DNA from: Bacteroidales bacterium UBA4893
GTDB lineage: Bacteria > Bacteroidota > Bacteroidia > Bacteroidales > P3
DNA length: 11,785 nucleotides
Direction of reading: 5' to 3'
Assembly (NCBI GenBank): GCA_002399025.1
Contig: DHCV01000017.1
Location: 1-11,785 of the forward strand
Below are positions 1 through 8,210 of this stretch, piece by piece. Position 1 is the first letter of the stretch; each line of letters starts with the position of its first letter. The notes under the pieces were generated by a model, which saw only the letters and a list, made by a program, of their open reading frames with translations, was not told the DNA's origin and ran no database searches. Made by a program: the position numbers and the translations under genes.

Positions 1-31
1 GGTAATTATTAGAAGTGCCCTAATTAGATTG

Positions 32-39
32 CAAATATA
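32..39 (-). promoter_or_regulatory. possible Bacteroidota -7 promoter box, leftward
   Basis: Read on the minus strand this is TATATTTG, a full match to the Bacteroidota -7 consensus TAnnTTTG. It is the same octamer as the one upstream of the leftward gene at 128-697. It would serve a gene lying left of the window, since no minus-strand ATG follows within bases 1-31. No TTTG -33 box sits at the usual distance of about 19-23 bp; the only candidate (50-53) is 10 bp away. The octamer is easily met by chance in DNA this AT-rich, so this is weak. Confidence 0.27.
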
Positions 40-127
40 CATTAACTCTCAAATTTATAAAAATCGGAATTAATGGTTAATGGTAAGAGCGAATCTTTGT
101 GCTCTCCCTTATTTTTTGTGCTAACGG

Positions 128-697
128 CTAATCATCGTCTCTTTCAGCCATTATCTCTTTTCGGTAGATAATTACCTTGTTTTCTTTGTCGTAGATTTCG
201 GTTATTGCTCCATCATCACTCAAATCGTATTTGTCAAGATATTTCTCCATTGCTGGATACACCTTAAATATGCCTATCATGATTGAGAAAAAGCCCTTAA
301 ATGGTATTTGGGTTATTAGATAGTCTTGTTGTGGGAGTTGTTTTATCTGGAAGGTTTTTTGCAATTCTTCGAGCTTTGTTTGGTCGGTGGTGGTTATTAT
401 ACAGCCTATATCGGAGCGTAGTTTGTCTTTTTCAATTAACTCAGGGTCATCGTAGTATATGCCAACATTCTTCATTGCTGTTATTCCATAGTCATTCAAT
501 AGGTCTTCGTTGATTGAGGTCATCATTTCGGCACTCTTGCTATATTCCCCAACTACCTGCTTATATACGATGGTCTCACCTCCTGCCCTTTCTACCTTAA
601 AGTTGAGCTTAGTGAATCCTCCAAAATATGCGTAAATACCTAATATGATTGCAGCTACAACTAGGAGTGCAATAAAAATTTTCTTTATTGATTTCAT
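128..697 (-). CDS. membrane-anchored GyrI-like domain protein, TEX264-like
   Basis: Encodes 189 aa. Residues 1-6 are basic (MKSIKK), about 7-24 form one hydrophobic membrane segment, and about 32-185 form a GyrI-like (SOUL/AraC-effector-binding) fold. Visible landmarks are a GIYYDDPE stretch, then KLRSDIGC, a later hydrophobic strand ending in a Phe-rich turn, a YPAMEKYL helix and the closing strand TEIYD. GyrI-like domains bind small molecules or protein partners; no enzyme residues can be named here. The one-TM-plus-GyrI layout and the order of these motifs resemble human TEX264 as I recall it. Start choice: an in-frame ATG at 730 would add 11 residues, but a -7 box overlaps it, so ATG 697 is preferred. 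Transcribed leftward, divergent from the gene at 806. Whether the domain faces the periplasm or cytoplasm is unclear, because basic residues flank both ends of the membrane segment. Family call fairly sure; cellular role unknown. Confidence 0.8.
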   Translation of the reverse strand: MKSIKKIFIALLVVAAIILGIYAYFGGFTKLNFKVERAGGETIVYKQVVGEYSKSAEMMTSINEDLLNDYGITAMKNVGIYYDDPELIEKDKLRSDIGCIITTTDQTKLEELQKTFQIKQLPQQDYLITQIPFKGFFSIMIGIFKVYPAMEKYLDKYDLSDDGAITEIYDKENKVIIYRKEIMAERDDD

Positions 698-727
698 AAT
701 TACATTTTTTAAGATTGTTTTGAAGAG

Positions 728-735
728 CAAATATA
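728..735 (-). promoter_or_regulatory. -7 promoter box for the leftward GyrI-like gene
   Basis: Minus-strand TATATTTG matches TAnnTTTG exactly. Transcription would begin roughly at 720-722, leaving a leader of about 25 bases before ATG 697. The box covers the alternative ATG at 728-730, which argues against that longer start. The nearest TTTG on the minus strand (773-770) lies 34 bp upstream, farther than the usual -33 spacing, so only half of the promoter is recognisable. Confidence 0.45.
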
Positions 736-805
736 CGACAAAAATTATTTCTTTTTTGTTTTTCTATTTCAAATTATAATATTTTAATTTCTTAGGCGTT
801 TGAAA

Positions 806-2338
806 ATGAGTTATTATTCAAAATTATTTTTTATTATGAAAAGGAAACAATTTTTAGCCTTAACTTTAATTATTGCGGGTGTTTTCACTCTTTTATTTTA
901 CAGAAATTCTATTGGAATTAATCTGACTATTTTTGAGTGGATTCTTATTCCTATAATGCTTTTTGTTAACAAACCTAATAAACTAAATTTTTTGAGCAAG
1001 TCTATTCTTGTTACTCTAATTCTTAGCTCAATTATGGTTGCTGTTATCAACACTCCCTGGACAATTTTTATTAATTTTGTTTTATTTTTCTCTTTTAGCA
1101 CTCTTTTGACTTTTAAAGGTTTCCGCTCATATATTCATGCTTTTGGTGAATCGTTAATCCGTGTGTTTACAACTCATTTCTCCTCTCAAAACTATTCTGA
1201 TAAAAACAAAAATGATATTAAACTAACTAATATTTTCATCAAAATACTTCTTTATGGTATTGTTCCTCTTGCCACTGTCCTATTTTTTCTTCTTATGTAT
1301 TTTAATGCCAGTTCCAAGTTTGCCAGCACAGTTGAGCCATTATTTAATTACATAGGTAGATTTTTTGAGAATTTGAATATAACCATTGTTCTGATTTTTA
1401 TTTTGGGTGTTATTGTTGCAAATATTCTTTTAAGAAAATCTAAACCAATTGGTCTTTGGGATATGGATATTTCTTCCAAAGATGATTTAGAGAGGAAAAG
1501 GATACGTCATTTTTTAACTTTTAAAACAACTGGTTTGAAGACTCAAAACATAATGGGGATAATAACCCTAATTGCCTTAAATGTTCTTATTCTTATTTTT
1601 AATATAATCGACATTCAATCTGTTTGGTTCTTTGAGTGGGAAGGTGATTTCTTAAAAGAATTTGTTCATCAAGGTACTTGGATATTAATTTTCGCCATTC
1701 TTTGTTCTTCTTTAATTGCTCTGTTCCTCTTTAAAGATAATTTGAATTTCTATTCCAAGAACAGGCTTATAAAGAGTCTTACCATTGCTTGGATTGCTCA
1801 AAACATAGTTATGGCTATTTCTGTTATCATTCGCAATTATTGGTATATGACTTATTTTGGACTTGCCTACAAGAGAATTGCTGTTCTTTTCTTCCTTATT
1901 TTAGCTATCATTGGTCTAATTACAATTATCATTAAAATAACTAAAAAGAAAACTGCATTTTATTTACTTAAAACAAATAGTTTTGCTGCCATTATTGTTA
2001 TTGCTATTTCAAGTTTTGTGGATTGGAATGTTGTTATTGCCAAATATAACTTCAATAACTATGAAAAATCGTTTGTTGAATATCGTTTTATGGCTAACCT
2101 TGAAGACTCCGCTCTACCCTACACCATCAAAACCAAAGAAGAGTTAAAAACAATTGATTCCCTTCAAAACAAAGCACTGCCAACCATAACAAGTTACAGT
2201 TACTTTTGGGATAGTGAAACATATTTTGAAGAGATAAAATTAAAGAAAAGTGATTTCATAAAGAGATACCAAACCCAAAAACCATTAGAATGGAATCTTT
2301 CGGACTATATCACATATAGGAAACTTATTAATAAATAA
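806..2338 (+). CDS. polytopic membrane protein, DUF4153/DUF4173-like
   Basis: Encodes 510 aa from ATG 806. About 10-11 hydrophobic membrane segments can be picked out, at roughly residues 16-32, 41-54, 66-83, 86-103, 145-166, 190-208, 248-268, 291-309, 325-343, 357-377 and 392-405. A soluble tail of about 100 residues follows. The second half resembles the DUF4153/DUF4173 family: a conserved block with an aromatic loop (NYWYMTYFGL, about 344-353) before a membrane helix, then a DWNVVIAKYNF motif (about 406-416). Function of this family is not known; members are inner-membrane proteins of uncertain role. Start choice: a TTG at 800 and an ATG at 836 are also in frame; an AGG at 794-796 is suitably placed for 806. 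No promoter box is clear in 698-805. No terminator is visible after the stop. Family assignment comes from remembered motifs, not a search. Confidence 0.72.
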   Translation: MSYYSKLFFIMKRKQFLALTLIIAGVFTLLFYRNSIGINLTIFEWILIPIMLFVNKPNKLNFLSKSILVTLILSSIMVAVINTPWTIFINFVLFFSFSTLLTFKGFRSYIHAFGESLIRVFTTHFSSQNYSDKNKNDIKLTNIFIKILLYGIVPLATVLFFLLMYFNASSKFASTVEPLFNYIGRFFENLNITIVLIFILGVIVANILLRKSKPIGLWDMDISSKDDLERKRIRHFLTFKTTGLKTQNIMGIITLIALNVLILIFNIIDIQSVWFFEWEGDFLKEFVHQGTWILIFAILCSSLIALFLFKDNLNFYSKNRLIKSLTIAWIAQNIVMAISVIIRNYWYMTYFGLAYKRIAVLFFLILAIIGLITIIIKITKKKTAFYLLKTNSFAAIIVIAISSFVDWNVVIAKYNFNNYEKSFVEYRFMANLEDSALPYTIKTKEELKTIDSLQNKALPTITSYSYFWDSETYFEEIKLKKSDFIKRYQTQKPLEWNLSDYITYRKLINK

Positions 2339-2395
2339 GTTCCAACATATTAAAAATTAACCTCGTTTTTGTTACTTTATTTCATTTATTATATG

Positions 2396-2403
2396 TTACT
2401 TTG
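2396..2403 (+). promoter_or_regulatory. probable promoter of the T9SS cargo gene pair
   Basis: TTACTTTG (followed by C) is one mismatch from the Bacteroidota -7 consensus TAnnTTTG. A TTTG at 2368-2371 could be the -33 box, with 24 bp between the two, slightly longer than usual. Transcription would start near 2410, giving a leader of about 19 bases before ATG 2429. It lies in the only sizeable gap before the two large surface-protein genes. Confidence 0.4.
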
Positions 2404-2428
2404 CATACAAATTAAATGACAATAAAAT

Positions 2429-5400
2429 ATGAAACATTTATTATTTTCTATTTCCCTTTTCTTCCTTTCTTTTGGAAGTTTTGCTCAAACAACAATTAAC
2501 ACTTTGCCTTATGTGGAAACGTTTGACAATTATGGTGTAAGTACTGAGGATCATGAAGTACGTCCTCCATCTTGGGTAGCAAATTTAATGTATTCTTATG
2601 TAACAAATAATATTTTTCCATATATTACAGGCCAGTATTCGTCTTCTGCTCCTGGAAGCTTATTTATTGGTCAAGGCGGAAGAATGCGTTTACCCATAAT
2701 TGACAATTCAATCAGGATGGATAGTTTAAGAATTAAATTCAAACTTATGTCTACGGTTGCTAACAGTACTTTGAAACTCAATTTGTCTGACGGATCATAT
2801 TATCCTGAAAATATGATAGAATTTGCATCTATTACTCCTACTGTTTTAAATACTTGGCAAGATTATGAAGTTTGGATTGACACTGCTAATGCTCTTTTTC
2901 CATATATAAAGTTATCCTCTGGAACAATTGATAGTATTGAATGTTTGTATATTGATGATATTGAAATATCTTATCAAAACACTTGCGAAAGACCTATTAA
3001 TTTGAATATTACAAATGTAAGTGCCAATTCTGCTACCATTGGGTTTACTTCACAGGACAATGAAACTCAGTGGGAAATTCAGTATAAATCTTCTTTTGAC
3101 AGTTCATGGTCAAATGCAACTACTATTTCTAATATTACAACAAATCCTTACACTTTAACGGGTTTGGTTAATTCTACTGCTTATGATTTGAGGATTAGAG
3201 CCATTTGTTCACCAACAGAGCAAAGCGACTGGACTACTACTCGCTTTCATACAAGCATTTCTACTTTTCCTTACTTTAATTCTTTTGATAATTATGGTAC
3301 TGGAACAAGAATTATGCCTTATGGCTGGACTAAAATAGATGATTACACTTCTACTTCAACTGTCTTTACATATAACTATTCTCCTCCTGGTGGATTAATA
3401 ATTTTGACCAACTCAACCAATAATTATGTTGTTGCTCCTAAAATTGATACTTCCATTCAGCTTAATTCGCTCAGGGTTAAATTTCAATACAGTGTTTTGT
3501 CATCAGCAAGTGGATTAATTGTTGGTGTTATGACCGACCCCACAGATACAAGTACCTTTGTTCCTGTTGGAGAAGTAAGTACTAATTTCATTTCGAGCTG
3601 GGAAGAAAAAGAAGTTTTGTTTAGTTCATATACTGGAAATGGAAAATATATTGCTTTCAAAACACCCTGCAATTCACAATCAATAATTGACAACCTTGAA
3701 ATAAGCACAATTCCATCCTGCATAAGACCTGGAAATATTACTTTAAATGTCAGTGCTAATTCGGCCACCATTTCCTTTACTCCCCAAAACAACGAAACAC
3801 AGTGGAAAATTCAATTCAAACAAACAGCCGACACTTCATGGGCAAATGTTCCTGAATTTGATTTTTCAAATACTCCTTTATTCACAATGATTGGCTTGCT
3901 GAGTACAACTGCTTATGATGTTAGGGTTAAAGCCATATGTTCTGCAAATGACAGCAGTGAGTGGGCTTATTCTTCATTTTTAACTGCAATTGATTCTTTG
4001 CCTTGGGTTGAATCGTTTGACAGCTATGGAACAGGATCAACTGTTTTTCCTAATTACAAGTGGAAAAAAATTGTAAATTCTTCAAACAGTAATATTTCCA
4101 TTTCAACTGGTGCGTTTTCTTCACCAGGTGCTTTGAGATTTAACACTTCTTCAACTGCCAGTAGTTATGTTGTTTCACCAAAAGTTGACAGTTCAATACC
4201 TTTAAATACTACAAAAGTAAAATTTAAATTAAGAATTCAGTACAATACTCATAAATTGATTGTTGGAGTTATGTCTAACCCGACAGATGCTAATACTTTT
4301 GTTCAAATTGAAGAGTTGCATTTGAATGAAGCAAACACATGGAAGGATATAGAAGTTTTGTTTAACTCCTATAATGGAAATGGTCAGTATATTGCTTTTA
4401 AATCAGTTAATAATTCAGGTATTTGTAATATTTATGTTGATGACTTTGAAATTTCATCTCTTCCATCATGTGTTAGACCAACTCAATTAAATATTTCAAA
4501 TATAACTCCTACAAGTATGGATGTGGCTTCTTTAAATGGCGTTAATGTAAATCAATGGGAGATTGAATATAAGCCATATTCTGATACTTCATGGCAAAAT
4601 GCAGTGAGAGTTTCCAACATAACAACAAATCCATTTACTCTTTCCAATCTACCACCATCAACAGTTCTTTCATTAAGAATGAGAGCTATTTGTTCTGCAA
4701 CTGATAGTAGTGAGTGGACATATTATGAAAAACCAATATATGGTGAAAACTTAGATTTCTCTTATGGTAATTTTGCTAATTGGAAGGGATATTCAGCTTT
4801 AAATACGAGTATGGGTGCTACATTAGGATTTTCTGATTGGGCACAGACCATTGGAGATACTAATGATTTAATTTCAAGAACTAAGTTTTTGAGAGTTAAT
4901 AGTGATACTAATGCAAATGATGTTACTGTTCCAAATCTTAAAGCAATTCCTTCTGGCTATAACAATTCTGCAAGTATAAACTATGATACTGCATACTACC
5001 AATATAATGCTTCAAGAGCAAGTAAGCTTATTTATGATCTTGATGTTGACTTTACGAACTATTTACTTACTCTTAATTATGCTATTGTTTATAGAAAAAA
5101 CAATTATAATTTCTATGAAGGACCTTATTTTTCAATGGAAGTTCTAAATTTAGTTGATTCAAATGGAGTGTTTGTTGAAAATGGTAGAGTATTCCCTGAT
5201 TCTTATTATGATACTGTTGGAGTTTTTGAACCAGCAGGTTGGAATAGTTATGAAAATTCATCATTTGAAATATATAATTGGAAACCGTGGACAGAAAAGC
5301 AAATTGATTTATCAAGTAAGGTTGGGCAAAAAGTTAGAGTAAAGATAATTGCTTCTAAACCAAAAAATCAATATATTAAAGCTTATAGTTATTTTGCAGG

Positions 5401-8194
5401 AAAAACAGAAGGATTTGAAAAAGCAACTTGCTATCCTCCACTAACAGTAAATGTTGATGATGTTGGTTCAACCTATGCAAATATTAGCTTTGATAGAACA
5501 ATGCCTACTGACAGTAATTGGGTAATACAATATAGAGAGATTGGTGATAGTGTTTGGAACTATGTTAGTTTCGATACTAATAATTATTTACTAAATGATT
5601 TATCTCCTGAGACAAACTATGAAGCTTTTATTCAAACTCTTTGTACTGATTCCACATACTCCGATTCAAGTTATTTCTTTAATTTCTCAACCACTACCCT
5701 AAATATTAACTCCTCAATAAATAATCAAACTGCTTATCTTTGTGGTCAATATTTCTACGATGATGGTGGTCAGGATAATAATCATTCTAATAATACAAAC
5801 TATACTTTTACCATTTGTCCTACTCGCAAAACAACTGATCCTTTATATGTAAAGAGAACAAAAGTAAATTTTGAAGAGTTTTCTTTGGGTCAAGGTGATG
5901 TTTTAAGAGCTTATAGTGGAAGGACTATTAATCCTCTAACTCAATTAAGCGTTGAAAATACTTCAAATTTCACAGGCAACTTTTTAGAAAACAAATCCAT
6001 TTTTGCTAACCTTTCTGATACAAGTGGCTGTATTACATTCAATTTAATTACCGACACTGCCATTACTTCAACTGGTTTTAAAGCTTATGCAGATTGCATT
6101 GATCGTTGTCAAAGAGTTATTGCTGATTTGGATACAGTTTTCACAAAATACGATACCTTAGGAAATATCTCCAATCATTTAATTAAAACCATTACCGATT
6201 CTGTTTATTCTGACTTGGATAGCACTTGGACATACAATACTTATAGAACTGTTGATTTTTGTGAAGGTGATTTAATTGCCCTTACTGCTAAACCTCAGTT
6301 TCCTGACAATAATTCTTACTATAATCAATCAATCAACAATTGCATTTACTATTGGAGTTTTGGAGATAGGTATTATGATACAATTAACTATAATAATATG
6401 GTAGGACATATTTGGAATGAACCTAAGGCTTATAAATTGGAATTAAGCGTTTTGGACACATCTTTCAGCTATTTGAATGGGGTTGGTTGCAAGAGTGAAA
6501 ACGATATAAATACCATTATCAGGATAAGTCAAAATCCAATAAAGAGTGTTAAGGCTCCTGTTGAAATTTGTTCAGGAACTCCTTTTATGTTAAATGTTGG
6601 TTATGATACTAATTCCACAATTGTTATTGATTCAATCAAAAGAGTGGAAAAAATGACTGGAATATTTGACTCTATTGTTTTTATTCCTGATGGTCCAAAT
6701 TGTCCTTCTCTATTTATGGAAACCTCTATTTTCTTTGATGAATTCTTACCTAATGAAACTTTTGATTCTATTAATGATTTAAGAAGTGTTTGTATTAATA
6801 TGGAACATTCCTTTGTTGGAGATCTTTCAATTGAACTTTATTGTCCAAATGGGCAAAAAACCATACTAAAACATTTCAATTATACTGGTGGTTCAGATAT
6901 GGGAATACCAGGTTATGGTAATTCAGGTTGTGAAATGTCTCTAACTAATCTTCCTGGCACTGGTTGGACTTATTGTTATTCAAATCAATACTTAGATAAT
7001 GCAAGAGGTGTCATTTCAGGAAATATGACTTCTCCAATTGACTCTTCCAACACAATTAATAATTCTAAATATTACCAAACTCCTGTGCAAAATGCTACAA
7101 GTGCTGCTACTGGCTTTGAAACTCCTGATTTGAATGGTTTCAGTACACTTCTTGGATGTCCAATGAATGGAGAATGGAAACTGAGAATTTCTGATTATTG
7201 GGGAAATGATAATGGATTTTTATTCTGGTGGAAATTGGATTTGGGACAAATAACGACATGGGACTATCAAGCAGGTTTGGATACTGTTTTAGTTGAAGGA
7301 GTAAATAATTATAATCTTTCAAATGATACTGTTGTAATTACTCCAATGATTGACACTTCTGGGTTAATTCGATATGATGTTAGTATTATTGATGATCTTG
7401 GTTGCATTTGGGATACTGCTACCTATTTGAATGTTGCTCAAAGTCCAATTCTTAATCTTGGAAACGATACTTCAATCTGTGCACCTTTTAGCCTTTTATT
7501 AGATTGTGGAAATCCTGATGCATTTAGCTATTTATGGCTTCCTAATGGAGATACAACTCAAACCATAATAGCTCAATCATTACCTGACACCAATTCATTA
7601 ATATCCTACATTGCACAAGTTACTAATTACAATGGTTCAATTTATTGCACTTCTTCTGATACAATAAACCTTTTTGTTAGTTCAACTCCATTAAGTCCTA
7701 CAAACTTAAATATTGAAGAGCAGCACAATTTATTTAAAATTAATTGGCAATCAAATGCTCAAAGTTTTGAATTATATAGAAATGATACTTTAATTGCTAT
7801 TACACAAGAACAGGAATATATTGATTCAAATCTTGTTCATGGTGAAAATTATTGTTATGAAGTAAAAGCTTTTAATGGAATTTGTGAAAGTGATATTTCT
7901 AATGAAGTATGTGAGATTTTCCTTGATATTAATTCAGTTGAAACCAATAATTTTAATGCTTACCTATACCCTAACCCAACTGAAAACAAAACCACTCTAA
8001 GAATTGATGGACTAAAAGAAAATGCATTAGTAAGAATTTATGATATTACTGGAAGATTGATTAAGACCTTAGAACTAAATGCTAATGATAAAGAATTGGA
8101 AATAGATGTTCAAAACTTAGTAAAAGGTGTTTACAACATTAGAATAACCAATTCTACAATAAATATTACTAAGAAGTTAATTGTTAATAGATAA
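2429..8194 (+). CDS. giant multidomain T9SS-secreted adhesin-like protein
   Basis: Encodes 1921 aa. Sec signal peptide at 1-20 (hydrophobic core, cleavage after SFAQ or nearby). Then four modules of a beta jelly-roll (cleaved-adhesin/MAM-like, opening with a PYVETFDNYG-type motif) plus an Fn3 domain: 25-275, 278-520, 522-769 and a divergent, longer 771-1089. A CUB-like domain follows at about 1097-1223 (paired Cys, GDVLRAYSG), then a PKD-like domain at about 1227-1345 (YYWSFGD, then EPKAYKLELSV). A proprotein-convertase P domain spans about 1430-1606 (HSFVGDLSIELYCPNG; GEWKLRISDYWGNDNG). Next come an Ig/PKD-like domain at about 1672-1750, an Fn3-like domain at about 1754-1830 and a type A sorting domain at 1833-1921 (YPNP, YDITGR, KGVYNIRI). 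Expected route: Sec, T9SS, then surface attachment or release. No HExxH, subtilisin Ser box or other active site is seen, so adhesion or glycan/protein binding is the best inference. Followed after 16 bp by a second cargo gene, hence probably one operon. Confidence 0.88.
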   Translation: MKHLLFSISLFFLSFGSFAQTTINTLPYVETFDNYGVSTEDHEVRPPSWVANLMYSYVTNNIFPYITGQYSSSAPGSLFIGQGGRMRLPIIDNSIRMDSLRIKFKLMSTVANSTLKLNLSDGSYYPENMIEFASITPTVLNTWQDYEVWIDTANALFPYIKLSSGTIDSIECLYIDDIEISYQNTCERPINLNITNVSANSATIGFTSQDNETQWEIQYKSSFDSSWSNATTISNITTNPYTLTGLVNSTAYDLRIRAICSPTEQSDWTTTRFHTSISTFPYFNSFDNYGTGTRIMPYGWTKIDDYTSTSTVFTYNYSPPGGLIILTNSTNNYVVAPKIDTSIQLNSLRVKFQYSVLSSASGLIVGVMTDPTDTSTFVPVGEVSTNFISSWEEKEVLFSSYTGNGKYIAFKTPCNSQSIIDNLEISTIPSCIRPGNITLNVSANSATISFTPQNNETQWKIQFKQTADTSWANVPEFDFSNTPLFTMIGLLSTTAYDVRVKAICSANDSSEWAYSSFLTAIDSLPWVESFDSYGTGSTVFPNYKWKKIVNSSNSNISISTGAFSSPGALRFNTSSTASSYVVSPKVDSSIPLNTTKVKFKLRIQYNTHKLIVGVMSNPTDANTFVQIEELHLNEANTWKDIEVLFNSYNGNGQYIAFKSVNNSGICNIYVDDFEISSLPSCVRPTQLNISNITPTSMDVASLNGVNVNQWEIEYKPYSDTSWQNAVRVSNITTNPFTLSNLPPSTVLSLRMRAICSATDSSEWTYYEKPIYGENLDFSYGNFANWKGYSALNTSMGATLGFSDWAQTIGDTNDLISRTKFLRVNSDTNANDVTVPNLKAIPSGYNNSASINYDTAYYQYNASRASKLIYDLDVDFTNYLLTLNYAIVYRKNNYNFYEGPYFSMEVLNLVDSNGVFVENGRVFPDSYYDTVGVFEPAGWNSYENSSFEIYNWKPWTEKQIDLSSKVGQKVRVKIIASKPKNQYIKAYSYFAGKTEGFEKATCYPPLTVNVDDVGSTYANISFDRTMPTDSNWVIQYREIGDSVWNYVSFDTNNYLLNDLSPETNYEAFIQTLCTDSTYSDSSYFFNFSTTTLNINSSINNQTAYLCGQYFYDDGGQDNNHSNNTNYTFTICPTRKTTDPLYVKRTKVNFEEFSLGQGDVLRAYSGRTINPLTQLSVENTSNFTGNFLENKSIFANLSDTSGCITFNLITDTAITSTGFKAYADCIDRCQRVIADLDTVFTKYDTLGNISNHLIKTITDSVYSDLDSTWTYNTYRTVDFCEGDLIALTAKPQFPDNNSYYNQSINNCIYYWSFGDRYYDTINYNNMVGHIWNEPKAYKLELSVLDTSFSYLNGVGCKSENDINTIIRISQNPIKSVKAPVEICSGTPFMLNVGYDTNSTIVIDSIKRVEKMTGIFDSIVFIPDGPNCPSLFMETSIFFDEFLPNETFDSINDLRSVCINMEHSFVGDLSIELYCPNGQKTILKHFNYTGGSDMGIPGYGNSGCEMSLTNLPGTGWTYCYSNQYLDNARGVISGNMTSPIDSSNTINNSKYYQTPVQNATSAATGFETPDLNGFSTLLGCPMNGEWKLRISDYWGNDNGFLFWWKLDLGQITTWDYQAGLDTVLVEGVNNYNLSNDTVVITPMIDTSGLIRYDVSIIDDLGCIWDTATYLNVAQSPILNLGNDTSICAPFSLLLDCGNPDAFSYLWLPNGDTTQTIIAQSLPDTNSLISYIAQVTNYNGSIYCTSSDTINLFVSSTPLSPTNLNIEEQHNLFKINWQSNAQSFELYRNDTLIAITQEQEYIDSNLVHGENYCYEVKAFNGICESDISNEVCEIFLDINSVETNNFNAYLYPNPTENKTTLRIDGLKENALVRIYDITGRLIKTLELNANDKELEIDVQNLVKGVYNIRITNSTINITKKLIVNR
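2501..5695 (+). repeat. four tandem jelly-roll + Fn3 modules
   Basis: Four successive units of about 83 kDa-scale mosaic architecture in one protein: 2501-3253, 3260-3988, 3992-4735 and 4739-5695. The first three open with a Phe-Asp-x-Tyr-Gly motif, contain a SPK/APK-V/I-D strand in units 2 and 3, close the jelly-roll with a DD/DN-x-EIS strand, and pass into Fn3 with a conserved C-x-RP. Each Fn3 ends in an R-A-I-C or K-A-I-C strand. Unit 4 has lost the opening motif and its jelly-roll is about 60 residues longer, but its Fn3 is recognisable. Units 2 and 3 are the most alike, sharing an LIVGVM strand and NGxYIAFK. This indicates internal duplication followed by divergence. Confidence 0.8.
6716..7246 (+). 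other. proprotein-convertase P domain inside the adhesin
   Basis: Residues about 1430-1606 carry the signature of the P/homoB domain: His-x-(5)-GDL followed by an L/I-E-L strand and PNG, and at the end GEW-x-LRISD, a Gly-rich turn and a W-x-L strand. In known proteins this domain usually follows a subtilisin-type protease and stabilises it, or sits in T9SS-secreted peptidases. Here it is flanked by a PKD-like domain and an Ig-like domain, with no catalytic domain in the protein. Confidence 0.8.
7925..8191 (+). other. type A T9SS C-terminal sorting domain (first cargo)
   Basis: Residues 1833-1921. Shows the family landmarks in order: a YPNP turn about ten residues in, a V-R-I-YD strand with TGR, an L-x-L strand, a D-V-x-N-L segment, KG-x-Y-N-I-R-I, and a final K-K-L-I-V strand. 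In known systems this domain directs passage through the T9SS outer-membrane pore, then is removed and the cargo linked to surface lipopolysaccharide or released. It is closely related to the domain at the end of the next gene (about 79% identical residues). Confidence 0.92.
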
Positions 8195-8210
8195 AAATTG
8201 AAAAGTTGAT

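Noticed and set aside
86..105. Possible hairpin AGAGC/GCTCT with T-run to its right
   Set aside because: The stem is only 5 bp with a 10-base loop, and the T-run lies on the plus strand, where no upstream gene needs a terminator. It does not fit the leftward gene ending at 128.
301..513. Plus-strand open frame opposite the GyrI-like gene
   Set aside because: It overlaps a protein with recognisable family motifs on the other strand and has no motif of its own.
698..730. Eleven-residue N-terminal extension of the GyrI-like protein from ATG 730
   Set aside because: The -7 box at 728-735 overlaps that ATG, so the transcript should begin downstream of it. The shorter start also gives a normal basic-then-hydrophobic N-terminus.
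800..805. TTG start two codons upstream of ATG 806
   Set aside because: ATG 806 is in the same frame, has an AGG about 9 bases upstream, and is the commoner start codon; nothing supports the TTG.
2429..8194. Secreted protease, suggested by the P domain and sorting domain
   Set aside because: No HExxH zinc motif, subtilisin Asp/His/Ser boxes or gingipain-like catalytic region can be found in the translated sequence.
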